A DNA stretch of 64,000 nt from Rhodanobacter sp. Lineage in GTDB: Bacteria > Pseudomonadota > Gammaproteobacteria > Xanthomonadales > Rhodanobacteraceae. The stretch spans positions 19,286-83,285 of the forward strand of contig SCRM01000002.1 in NCBI GenBank assembly GCA_004298045.1, read 5' to 3'. Every line of letters begins with the position of its first letter. The stretch's first letter is position 1. The notes beneath the pieces were generated by a model. The model saw only the letters and a program-made list of their open reading frames with translations, was not told where the DNA came from and made no database searches. A program made the position numbers and the translations under genes. Of the stretch, positions 20,202-28,879 are shown piece by piece.

Positions 20202-20423
20202 CGAATAGACGGATCGGCCAGCATGCGCGCCGATCGGGCCGGCGAGGCGCCAGTCTAGCCGGTTCGACTGCCCGCGCCGAACCGGCGCCGCGGTGCAAAC
20301 GGCCGGGGTTCAGGCGTCGGCCCCATACCGTACTGGCGGCGCGACAGCCCCGCTGCTGCCCGCACATGCCGCGGCACGCGGCCTGCTACCCTCACTGCCT
20401 TGGTCCACCTGTCCCTTCACACC

Positions 20424-20846
20424 ATGCCCCGCGCCGATTTTTACCTGATCGCCAAACCGCGTTTTCGCGAAGAGCCCTTGCGCCTGGTGTGCGAGCTGGC
20501 AAAACGCGCCTTCGCGGCCCAGCAGCCAGCGCTGATCCTTGCCCGCGACCACGCGCAGGCCGAGGCGGTGGACGAGCTGTTGTGGGCATTCGACGAGGAT
20601 GCCTTCATCCCGCACCAGATCGCCGGCGACGAGGACGATGCGCAAACCGCCGTGCTGATCGCCCCGCCCGGTGTCGACACGCCGGATCGCCCGCTGGTGA
20701 TCAACCTGCGCGAAACCTGCGCCGAAGGCGGCTACCAGCGGGTGCTGGAAGTCGTGGCCGCCGACCCCGCCGAGCGCGCCGGTTCACGCACCCGCTGGCG
20801 CGAGTACCAGCAACGTGGGTTCGAGCTGGTGAAAAACGATATGTGA
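20424..20846 (+). CDS. holC: DNA polymerase III chi subunit
   Basis: Chi links the clamp loader of DNA polymerase III to single-strand binding protein. The 140-aa sequence begins MPRADFYLI and contains EPLRLVCELAKRAF, the DELLWAFDEDAFIPHQI region that carries conserved Trp/Phe and HxI positions, and PLVINL. Length is near E. coli chi (147 aa). The ATG at 20424 gives the family N-terminus; the frame is open eight codons earlier. Unlike the common pepA-holC-valS order, neither pepA nor valS is adjacent: lptF lies upstream and a palindromic repeat with a sensor kinase gene lies downstream. Confidence 0.88.
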   Translation: MPRADFYLIAKPRFREEPLRLVCELAKRAFAAQQPALILARDHAQAEAVDELLWAFDEDAFIPHQIAGDEDDAQTAVLIAPPGVDTPDRPLVINLRETCAEGGYQRVLEVVAADPAERAGSRTRWREYQQRGFELVKNDM

Positions 20847-20854
20847 GGGGGTGG

Positions 20855-20920
20855 GATCCTGGATTCGAGATTCGGCTGGACTCGCGGCTTTTTCGAATCC
20901 CGAATCCCCAATCCCGGCTT
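20855..20920. repeat. GATTC-arm palindromic repeat between holC and a convergent kinase gene
   Basis: GGATTCGAGATTCGG on the left and CGAATCCCGAATCCCCAATCCC on the right form inverted arms around a 20-base centre. The same arms occur in the repeats near 1.22 and 3.11-3.26 kb. The sequence sits between the convergent 3' ends of holC and the hybrid kinase gene and may separate their transcripts. Confidence 0.7.
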
Positions 20921-23900
20921 CATGCCGGGTCAACCGCGGTTGGCTCGACGTCCGCGCGGTCCGCATCCAGCACGCGGTTCAGCATGGCGGCCAGCTCGGC
21001 GCCGGTGAGCGGCTTGCGCAGGAAACCATCCATGCCGGCGCGCTGGGCTTCGGCCTCGTCGGTGGCGGCGGAGCGCGCGGTGACGGCAATGATCGGCAAC
21101 TGCGCGCCGGCCGCATGCTGGCGCATCAGGCGCGCCACCTGGAAGCCATCGATGCCCGGCAGGTCGAGGTCGAGCAGCACCGCGTCGAGGCGGCCGCGCT
21201 CCAGCTCCGCCAGCCCCTGCAAGCCATCGCCCACATGCACCACGTGCTGGCCCTGCGCCTGCAGCATGCCGACGATGACCGCCGCCACCGTCGGGTCGTC
21301 CTCCACCAGCAGCACCTGCAGACCGCGCCGCGCCGCACGGACACCGGGCGCCTGCGGCGGCAACGTCACCTCGTCGAACGGCAGGCGCACGATGAAGCTG
21401 CTGCCGTGGCCGAGACGCGATTGCAGCTCGATGCTGCCGCCCATCATGGTCACCAACTCGCGGCAAATGGCGAGTCCCAGGCCGCTGCCGACGCGCCGTT
21501 GCGGGCTGTCCTCCTGCTCGAAGCGCTCGAACAGGCGGGCCTGGCTGGCCTCGGGAATGCCGGGCCCGGTGTCGATCACGCTGAAAACCAGCCATGCATC
21601 CGCACGCCGTGCGCGCAGCGTGACGCTGCCATGCTCGGTGAACTTGAGCGCATTGCCCACCAGGTTCAGCAGCACCTGCTTGATGCGCACCACATCACCG
21701 CGCACCTGCGCCGGCAGGCCCTCCACGTCGACCTCGAAGCGCAGGCCCTTGCTCCACGCCACGCCCTGTTCCAGCTGCGCCACCTCCTCCACCATCTGCC
21801 GCGGCGCGTAGGGGGCGATCTCCAGCGTGAACCGCCCGGCGTCGATGCGCACCAGGTCGAGTGCATCATTCAAGAGCTTGAGCAGCATGCCGCCGGAGCG
21901 TTGCATGGCCTGCGTATAGCCGCGTTGGCGATCGTCGAGCGGGGTATCGAGCAACAACTCGGCCATGCCCATCACGCCCGTCATCGGGGTGCGGATTTCG
22001 TGGCTGAGCGTGGCCAGGAATTGGGTCTTGGCCGCACTGGTCTGCTCGGCCAGCACACGTGCCTGTTCGCTGAGCGCCATGCGGTGGCGCTGCGCGATGC
22101 GCCGTCGCCATGCCCACAGCATCCAGCCGGCCACCAGCACGAACGCCAGCGCGTACAGCGTCCATGCCCACCAGCGCAACCACGGCGGCGCAGCCACGCG
22201 GATCTGCAACGGCACGTCGAGCCCGCCCCACCGCCCGCCGGCGCCGGCGGCTTCCACCCGCAGGATGTAGCGGCCGGGACGCAGGCCGACGAATTCGCGG
22301 TCGCCATGATTGCCGGTGTCCACCCAGCCGTCATCGAGGCCGGCGAGGCGGAAGCGGTAGCGGTTGGCACGCGGATCGACGTACGACAGCGCGCGCACGC
22401 TCACGCGCAGGTCGCGGTCGTTCCAGCCCAGGTGCACGTCGCGGGTGCTGGTGGGCAACTGCCGCACACCGCGCTCGCCGCGCACGGCGATCGCGGTCAC
22501 CGCCAGCAACGGGGTGACGGCGTGATCGCGCAGGGTGAGCGGGTTGAAGCCGATCACCCCGGCCTGGTTGGCGGCGTAGAACGGGCCGCGCGGCGACAAC
22601 TGCGCACCGTCGCTCTGGAACTCCTCGTTGGCCAACCCCTCCTGGCGCCCATAACGGCGAAACACGCCAGTGGCCGGTGCATAGCTGAGCAATCCGGTGC
22701 GGGTGAAGATCCACAGCTTGCCGGTGGCATCTTCCTCCAACCCCATGGTCACCGGGCTGTCCCAGCCCTGCGCCGCGCCGACGACGCGATCGCGCACCGC
22801 GCGCGCGCCGTCCCAGTGGTAGTGCTCGAGCGCATCCTCGCGCACCAGCCAGAACGGGCGGTCGAAGTCGGTGGCGCCCACTACGGTGCCGCGTGCAACG
22901 CCGGGGACGAAACCCATGCGGTCGAGATTGGCATCCCAGCGCAGCAGCCCCTCGGCGTTGGCGTACCACAGCACCCCGTGCCGGAAGGAAAGCACGCTCG
23001 GCGTGTCGTCCACATCGGTGGCATCGGGCGGCATCGGCACCGGCGTGACCACCGCCGTGCGCGTATCGAGCTTCACCACGCCGTACTTCAGGACGCTGAC
23101 GTAGAGGTCGTCGCCGTTGCCCTGGGTCACGATGGCGGGCCGCCTCAGCATCGGGTTGCCGGCGGCAAACGTGCCCAGCTTGCCGCCCTGGTAGCGCCAC
23201 AGCTGCCCGTGCGTGGTCGCCCACACCGTCTTGCCAGTGTCGAGGATGACGATCGCCTCCGAGCCGAGGTTGCCGGGAATGTGCTCCACCTTGCCGGTGG
23301 TCGGGTCGAGCTTGTCCAGTTTGCCGCGCTCGCCGACCCACAGCTTGCCGTCGGCGCTGGGCGCCACCACGCTGGCCATCACGTCGCGCAGGCTCGTCGG
23401 GTCGTCGGGGATGTGGGTGTAGCGCGAGAACCCTTCCCAACCTGGCCCGAGATAGGCCACCCCGCCATCGTAGAAGGTGAACCACATGCCGCCTTCACGA
23501 TCCCTGACGACGCGCCACGTCCACTGCCCCGGCAAGCCGCCGACCAGCAGCGGCTGGCTGCCGAAACGATGCAGGCCGGTGGCCGGGTCATCCATCACCA
23601 CCCCGTCCAGGGTCGCCATCCACAACCGGCCGCTGGCGTCACGCGCGCTGTCGAACACGTAACCCTGCGGCATCTGGTCCAGGCTGAACTTGCGCCGCGC
23701 CACGCCATCGGCACCGATCGTCATCAATCCGGCGCGGGTGCCGATGCGCAGATGCTTGCCGCTGCCATTGATGCGCCAGATCTGCAACGAACCCTGCATC
23801 GAATCCCAATCCACCGGCACCCGGACGAAACGGCCGTCCGGCAGGCGCTTGAGCAACAGCCCCGACCAGGTACCGATCCACAGCGTGCCATCGGCATCGA

Positions 23901-24516
23901 AATGCAGCGCGCCCACCAGCGAGTCGCGCACGTTGCCGGTGCCGCCGCCGATCGCCGGCAGGTAGGCCACGTGGGTGATGCGCTTGCCGTCCGGTGCCAG
24001 GCGGTCGAGGCCGCCACGGGTGCCGATCCACAAGCTGCCATCCGGCCCCAGGGCCAGCGCCGTCACCAGATCATTGGCAAGGCTGTGCGGATCGTGCGGA
24101 TCATGCCGCCAGTGCTCGAACTTGCCAGTGGCCGGGTCGAGCCGGTCCACGCCGCTGTCACCGGTGGCGATCCACACCCGATCGTCCCGCGCGCACACGA
24201 GTTGGGTGATGTCGTTGGACGACAGCGAATCGGGGTTGTCCGGCTCGTGCTTGTAGGTGCGGAACTCCACCCCGTCGTAGCGCGACAGCCCGCCGGAACC
24301 GCCAAACCACATGAAGCCGCGGTGATCCTGCACTACTGCGTTGATCGACGAACTGGGCAGCCCGTCGGCCATGTCGAAATGGGTGAATTGCGGGGTCGGC
24401 AGCAGCGCTTCGGCCGGCTTCGCGGCGCTCGCTGCCGGCGCCGGAACGGGTACCTGCGCCGCGCCCGCCAGTGATGCCGCAGCCAGCCAGGCCCCCAGCG
24501 CAAGCGCAGCAAACAT
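20920..24516 (-). CDS. Hybrid sensor histidine kinase with two-component propeller (reg_prop) sensor
   Basis: This 1198-aa protein joins a large periplasmic sensor, a histidine kinase and a receiver. After a signal peptide come repeated blades of the type WIGTRGGLDRL, WFGGSGGLSRY and WVGERGKLDKLD, forming one or two seven-bladed reg_prop propellers. A Y_Y_Y-type Ig domain (near VRALSYVDPRANRYRFRLAGLDDGW) and one membrane segment follow. The kinase has SHEIRTPM with phosphorylated His839, N-box NLVGNALKFT and G1 box DTGPGI. The C-terminal receiver has the acceptor Asp1116. No DNA-binding domain follows, so another regulator or phosphorelay partner is needed. Start 24516 has GGGGAG nine bases ahead. 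In Bacteroidetes such systems sense glycans; here the ligand is unknown. Confidence 0.92.
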   Translation of the reverse strand: MFAALALGAWLAAASLAGAAQVPVPAPAASAAKPAEALLPTPQFTHFDMADGLPSSSINAVVQDHRGFMWFGGSGGLSRYDGVEFRTYKHEPDNPDSLSSNDITQLVCARDDRVWIATGDSGVDRLDPATGKFEHWRHDPHDPHSLANDLVTALALGPDGSLWIGTRGGLDRLAPDGKRITHVAYLPAIGGGTGNVRDSLVGALHFDADGTLWIGTWSGLLLKRLPDGRFVRVPVDWDSMQGSLQIWRINGSGKHLRIGTRAGLMTIGADGVARRKFSLDQMPQGYVFDSARDASGRLWMATLDGVVMDDPATGLHRFGSQPLLVGGLPGQWTWRVVRDREGGMWFTFYDGGVAYLGPGWEGFSRYTHIPDDPTSLRDVMASVVAPSADGKLWVGERGKLDKLDPTTGKVEHIPGNLGSEAIVILDTGKTVWATTHGQLWRYQGGKLGTFAAGNPMLRRPAIVTQGNGDDLYVSVLKYGVVKLDTRTAVVTPVPMPPDATDVDDTPSVLSFRHGVLWYANAEGLLRWDANLDRMGFVPGVARGTVVGATDFDRPFWLVREDALEHYHWDGARAVRDRVVGAAQGWDSPVTMGLEEDATGKLWIFTRTGLLSYAPATGVFRRYGRQEGLANEEFQSDGAQLSPRGPFYAANQAGVIGFNPLTLRDHAVTPLLAVTAIAVRGERGVRQLPTSTRDVHLGWNDRDLRVSVRALSYVDPRANRYRFRLAGLDDGWVDTGNHGDREFVGLRPGRYILRVEAAGAGGRWGGLDVPLQIRVAAPPWLRWWAWTLYALAFVLVAGWMLWAWRRRIAQRHRMALSEQARVLAEQTSAAKTQFLATLSHEIRTPMTGVMGMAELLLDTPLDDRQRGYTQAMQRSGGMLLKLLNDALDLVRIDAGRFTLEIAPYAPRQMVEEVAQLEQGVAWSKGLRFEVDVEGLPAQVRGDVVRIKQVLLNLVGNALKFTEHGSVTLRARRADAWLVFSVIDTGPGIPEASQARLFERFEQEDSPQRRVGSGLGLAICRELVTMMGGSIELQSRLGHGSSFIVRLPFDEVTLPPQAPGVRAARRGLQVLLVEDDPTVAAVIVGMLQAQGQHVVHVGDGLQGLAELERGRLDAVLLDLDLPGIDGFQVARLMRQHAAGAQLPIIAVTARSAATDEAEAQRAGMDGFLRKPLTGAELAAMLNRVLDADRADVEPTAVDPA

Positions 24517-24649
24517 GGTGGACTCCCCGTGAACCCGCCGCATGATGCCAAAAGTCGGCGTGGCACGCGAGCCGCGGTCGGCCTGCGGCGCTGGCGCACC
24601 GGTCGTCGCCCGACAGGAACGCAGCGTTCGCCGGCATTGGCTGGCGCCC

Positions 24650-25285
24650 ATGCCGACGATCGACCAGACTGCGGCCCCTTCCGCAAGCCATCCAGGGACG
24701 CGATCCACGTCACTGCGCAGCGACGACCGGCACTGGGGCATCCTGGCCAAGACCTTTCACTGGGGGCTGGCGCTGGCGATCCTCGGCAACGGCGGGTTTG
24801 GCCTGGTGATGGATCTCGCGCACGGGCCGATGCAGAAGATCCAGTGGCTGGCGCTGCACAAGTCGATCGGGCTCACGGTGCTGGGGTTGATGCTGCTGCG
24901 CCTGGCCTGGCGCAGCCTCGACCGCCGCCCGGTCGCCACCGCACCGCGCTGGCAGCAGCTTGCGGCGCGCGCCACGCACGCCACGCTGTACCTGCTTGCG
25001 CTGGCGATCCCGCTCACCGGCTGGTGGTTCAACTCGCTGGCCGGCAAACCGTTGCAGTGGTTCAAGCAATTCAACCTGCCGGCGCTCGCGATGCCCGGCG
25101 ACGCCCTCGCAGACACCGCGCACCTGGTGCACAAATCGCTGTTTCTGCTGCTGGCGCTGGTACTGGTGCTGCACGTGGGTGCCGCGCTCAAGCATCACGT
25201 TTTCGACCACGACGATGTGCTGCGGCGCATGTTGCCATTCGGGCGCCCGCACGCAGGCCGCGCCACCACCGGAGAAGAACCATGA
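24650..25285 (+). CDS. Cytochrome b561 family protein
   Basis: This is a di-haem membrane protein that passes electrons, often from quinol, across or within the inner membrane. The 211-aa product has four membrane segments. Haem-ligand histidines are visible in LAKTFHWGLALAI, LALHKSIGLTV, ARATHATLYLLAL and DTAHLVHKSLFLLLAL. I start at 24650; the frame is open back to 24542, but those residues are basic and have no family match. The stop overlaps the start of the YceI gene as ATGA. The b561-YceI pair is a known arrangement (yceJ-yceI in E. coli). Confidence 0.92.
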   Translation: MPTIDQTAAPSASHPGTRSTSLRSDDRHWGILAKTFHWGLALAILGNGGFGLVMDLAHGPMQKIQWLALHKSIGLTVLGLMLLRLAWRSLDRRPVATAPRWQQLAARATHATLYLLALAIPLTGWWFNSLAGKPLQWFKQFNLPALAMPGDALADTAHLVHKSLFLLLALVLVLHVGAALKHHVFDHDDVLRRMLPFGRPHAGRATTGEEP

Positions 25286-25839
25286 CCCGTCTGTCCGCGC
25301 GGCTCGCCGCCGTGCTGCTTGCGCTGGCCCTGCCGGCTACCACGCTGGCCACCGACTACACGGTGCAACCCGGCAGCACACTGGGCTTCACCGGCACGTT
25401 CCAGGGCGCGGCTTTCCACGGCAGTTTCAAGACGTGGCAGGCGACGATCCGCTACGACCCGGCGCAGCTCGCGCAGGCAAAGTTCGATGTGACCGTGCAG
25501 CTCGCCAGCGTCGCGGTGCGGGACAAGGATCAGCAAGCCGCCCTGCCCGGTGCGGATTTCTTCGACGTGGCGCGTCATCCCAGCGCGCGGTTCGTCACCA
25601 CCGGTCTGCACGCAGTGGGCGGCAAGGTGGTGGCCGACGGCACCCTCACGCTGCGCGGTGTGAGCAAGCCGGTGCGCCTCGCGGTGACGTTCACGCCCAA
25701 CGGCAACCGGGCCACGCTCGATGTTTCCAGCGTGCTCAAACGGCTGGATTTCGGCGTGGGCCGTGGTGACTTCGCGGATACCTCGGTGATCGGCGCCGAC
25801 GTGACGGTGCAGGCGCACCTGCTGCTTCAAGCACGGTGA
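25282..25839 (+). CDS. YceI family periplasmic lipid-binding protein
   Basis: YceI proteins are lipocalin-like barrels that bind isoprenoid or other long lipids in the periplasm. The 185-aa product has a signal peptide ending near ATTLA and then YTVQPGSTLGFTGTFQGAAFHGSFKTW, the family start. Later conserved parts are FFDVARHPSARFVTT, GTLTLRGVSKPVRL and the DFADTSVIGADVTV end. It is translationally coupled to the b561 gene, so the two may work together in quinone-linked electron transfer; this is inference from context. It is convergent with glnE, 33 bases away. Confidence 0.93.
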   Translation: MTRLSARLAAVLLALALPATTLATDYTVQPGSTLGFTGTFQGAAFHGSFKTWQATIRYDPAQLAQAKFDVTVQLASVAVRDKDQQAALPGADFFDVARHPSARFVTTGLHAVGGKVVADGTLTLRGVSKPVRLAVTFTPNGNRATLDVSSVLKRLDFGVGRGDFADTSVIGADVTVQAHLLLQAR

Positions 25840-25872
25840 ACCATCGCCGGCGACCGCCGCGGGCGCCGACCT

Positions 25873-28737
25873 TCAAGCATCCACGCCGATGGTCGGCGCA
25901 AACGCAAACCCCAATTCGTTCGTGACCGCCACCACCCGCTGCGCCAGCGCCTCCAGCTCGGCGCTGCGCGGCGCCACCCGCGAGCGGCCATCCAGCGTGC
26001 ATTGCAGTGCGCGCTGCAGCAGCGTCGCGTGCGCGCCGGCCAGTGTGTCGGTCTGGACCATGGTCAGCAACCCGGCTTCACGGCAGGCGCGCAGCAGGCC
26101 ACTGTTCGCGGTGGAAGCCAGCAGCTCCGGGTACTGCGCGGCATGCGCCAGCACCAGACCCTGCAGCGCAAACGCGATGTCGAGCAGGGTGCCGTAGCCC
26201 TGCTTGAGATCGAGCTGGGCGGCGTCGGAGCGGTCCCGTTGCGCGCGCCAGCGACGGCGCATCTCGCTCACTTCGGCCAGCACCCGCGCGGTGTCGCGCG
26301 GCGCGCCGAGGATCGCACGCCGCACCTCGGCCAGCCGCTCGCCAAGCGCGGCGTCGCCGGCCACCGGGCGCGCGCGCAGCAAGGCCTGGTGCTCCCACGT
26401 CCACGCCCGGCTTTGCTGATAGGCCACGAAGGCGTCGAAGCTGCTCACCAAAAGGCCTTTGGAACCGTCCGGACGCAGGCGCGTGTCCACCTCGTACAGG
26501 TGGCCCGCGCGGGTGGAAACGGCAAGCCAGTTCATCACCCGCTGCGCGAGGCGCTGGTACCAGCGCACGCCTTCGATCGGGCGCTCTCCATCACTCGTCG
26601 CCCGGGCGCGCTCGCCGTCGTAGACGAACACCAGGTCGAGATCGGACGCAAAACCCAGCTCCTGTCCGCCGAGGCTGCCATAACCCAGCACCGCGAAGCC
26701 GAGGCCTGCGCCGGGCAGGCTGCCGTGCTGCGCCGCCAACTCGCGCGCGGCGAGCCGGGTGATCGCACCCACCACCGACTCGGCCAGCGCCGCCAGCCGG
26801 CGCGCGGTGGCCGCAGCGTCGGCACGGCCATCGTTGAACGCGAGGCCCAGCCGGAACGCGGTGGACGACTGGAACTCGTTGATCCGCTCCAGCTCCTGCT
26901 CGGTGCCGTGGTCGTCCAGCGCCGCCAGTACGCGGACGATTTCGGCGGCGATGTCGGCCCGCCGCAATGGCAACTGGTCGATGCGTGGGTCGAGCACGTC
27001 ATCCAGCAGCAACGGCTGGGCGATCACCTGCTCGGCCAAGAGGCCGCTGCCGGCAAACACGTCGGCCAGCCGCTTGCGCGCCGCCGGCTGTTCTTCCAGC
27101 AAGGCCAGATAGGAGGATCGCCGCGCCACCGCCTGCACCAGCCGGCACAGGCGCAGCAGGCAGGCGACCGGTGCGGCACTGTCGCGCGCGGCGCCAATCA
27201 GCTGCGGCATCAGGTGGTCGAGTCGTTCGCGCGCGCGCGCCGACATGCCGCGCACCGACCCCGCCAGCGGTAGTTTGCCGAGCGCATCCGCCACGCCTTC
27301 GCCGGGCACGAAGCCGCTGGCGGCCAGCGTGCCGGCCGCCAGCGAGGCGTCGCACGCCGCCTGCCACAGCGCAGTATCGGCAGCCGGCGCGCCGGTGGTG
27401 TGCCCGCCGTGCGGCATCAGCGCTTCGGCAAACTCCTCGGCGACGATCCCGCGGTGTCGCGCCAACGTTTCCGCCAACGCTTCCCACCCAGGCCAGCCCA
27501 ACCCCAGCGCGATGCGCTCACGGCTCAGCGCATCGTCGGGAATGTCGTGGGTTTGCGCGTCGCGCAGCATTTGCAGGCGGTTTTCCAGCCGGCGCAAAAA
27601 CACGTACGCCTCGCGCAGCACCTTGGCGCGCGCCGCCGGAATGTGCCCGCGCGCCGCGCATACGGTGAGCGCCGGCAACAGGCCGCGCACGCGCAGCGCC
27701 GGCTCGCGGCCGCCGCGAATGAGCTGGTTGAGCTGCACGATGAATTCGATCTCGCGGATGCCGCCCGATCCAAGTTTGATGTTGCCGGAGAGGTCCTTGC
27801 GCGCAACCTCGGCGTCGATCAGCGCCTTCATTTCGCGCAGGCCGGCAAACGCGGTGTAGTCGAGGTACTTGCGATAGATGAACGGCCGCAGGAGTTCCTG
27901 CAACTGCTTGCCGGCGAGTGCCCCACCGGCAACCACGCGCGCCTTGATCCACGCGTAGCGCTCCCAGTCGCGGCCTTCGCGCTGGTAGTACTGCTCGATC
28001 GCCGCAAACGACAGCGCAAGGCGTCCGGCGTTGCCGAACGGACGCAGACGCAAATCCACCCGCGCGCAGATGCCGTCGCGCGTGGGCTCGGCCAGCAGGC
28101 GCACCAGTTGGCGCCCGAGGCGCACGAAATACTCGCCGTTGTCGAGCGCGCGCGCGCCGTCGCTTTGCCCGCCGTGCGGATAGGCGAACATGAGGTCGAT
28201 GTCGGAGGAAAAATTGAGCTCGGCGCCGCCGAGCTTGCCGAAGCCGACCACGATCAGACGCTGCGCCTCGCCGGTGCGGCTGCGCGGCGTGCCGTAGCGC
28301 GCGGTGGTGGCGCGCTCGGACCAGGCCAGCGCGCGATCCAGCAGCACCTCGTACAGCACGCTGGTGGCAGACAGCGTCTCGGGCAGCTCGTCCAGCTGGT
28401 TGACGTCGCGAAACACCAGCCGCAACGCTTCGGCATGGCGAAAGCGCCGCAGCGTTGCCATCGCCTGCGCCTCGTCCTCGGCCAACTTGAGCGTCTCCGC
28501 CCGCGGCCCCGCATCGGCGCTGGCGCGCAGGCGCTCGATCCCGGCCGGCGCCAGCAGCTGCGGCTGGGCACGCCATGCCTCGAAGGCAAAATCGCTGGCC
28601 AGCAGGGTGGCGCGAATGCGCTCGGCGACGCCGGCGTCATCGTGCAACGGCACGCCGGCTGCGCGGCAGCGCGCCGCAAGCTCGGCGTAACGATCGTCGA
28701 CCAGCGCCTGCAGTTCGGGGGTGGCGGTAACGGGCAT
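25873..28737 (-). CDS. glnE: Glutamine synthetase adenylyltransferase/deadenylase GlnE
   Basis: GlnE adds AMP to and removes it from glutamine synthetase in response to PII, tuning nitrogen assimilation in the cytosol. The 954-aa protein (946 in E. coli) has two nucleotidyltransferase domains: the N-terminal one with GFGKLGGAELNFSSDIDLMF (deadenylation) and the C-terminal one with GYGSLGGQELGFASDLDLVF (adenylation). Helical regulatory regions follow each. I take the ATG at 28737; another at 28788 would add 17 residues without clear support. It is transcribed alone and is divergent from the LTA-synthase-like gene. Confidence 0.95.
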   Translation of the reverse strand: MPVTATPELQALVDDRYAELAARCRAAGVPLHDDAGVAERIRATLLASDFAFEAWRAQPQLLAPAGIERLRASADAGPRAETLKLAEDEAQAMATLRRFRHAEALRLVFRDVNQLDELPETLSATSVLYEVLLDRALAWSERATTARYGTPRSRTGEAQRLIVVGFGKLGGAELNFSSDIDLMFAYPHGGQSDGARALDNGEYFVRLGRQLVRLLAEPTRDGICARVDLRLRPFGNAGRLALSFAAIEQYYQREGRDWERYAWIKARVVAGGALAGKQLQELLRPFIYRKYLDYTAFAGLREMKALIDAEVARKDLSGNIKLGSGGIREIEFIVQLNQLIRGGREPALRVRGLLPALTVCAARGHIPAARAKVLREAYVFLRRLENRLQMLRDAQTHDIPDDALSRERIALGLGWPGWEALAETLARHRGIVAEEFAEALMPHGGHTTGAPAADTALWQAACDASLAAGTLAASGFVPGEGVADALGKLPLAGSVRGMSARARERLDHLMPQLIGAARDSAAPVACLLRLCRLVQAVARRSSYLALLEEQPAARKRLADVFAGSGLLAEQVIAQPLLLDDVLDPRIDQLPLRRADIAAEIVRVLAALDDHGTEQELERINEFQSSTAFRLGLAFNDGRADAAATARRLAALAESVVGAITRLAARELAAQHGSLPGAGLGFAVLGYGSLGGQELGFASDLDLVFVYDGERARATSDGERPIEGVRWYQRLAQRVMNWLAVSTRAGHLYEVDTRLRPDGSKGLLVSSFDAFVAYQQSRAWTWEHQALLRARPVAGDAALGERLAEVRRAILGAPRDTARVLAEVSEMRRRWRAQRDRSDAAQLDLKQGYGTLLDIAFALQGLVLAHAAQYPELLASTANSGLLRACREAGLLTMVQTDTLAGAHATLLQRALQCTLDGRSRVAPRSAELEALAQRVVAVTNELGFAFAPTIGVDA

Positions 28738-28879
28738 GCCGGCATTGTGCCGCAAAGCGTTTGCCGGCTTGGCCTGATCTTTATCCATGACAACGGCATG
28801 AACGGTTCATGTCAGTATCGTTACGCTGCCCTTCCGCTTCATGACCCGCCGAGCCCTGCTCGCACGACCCGGTAATGCC

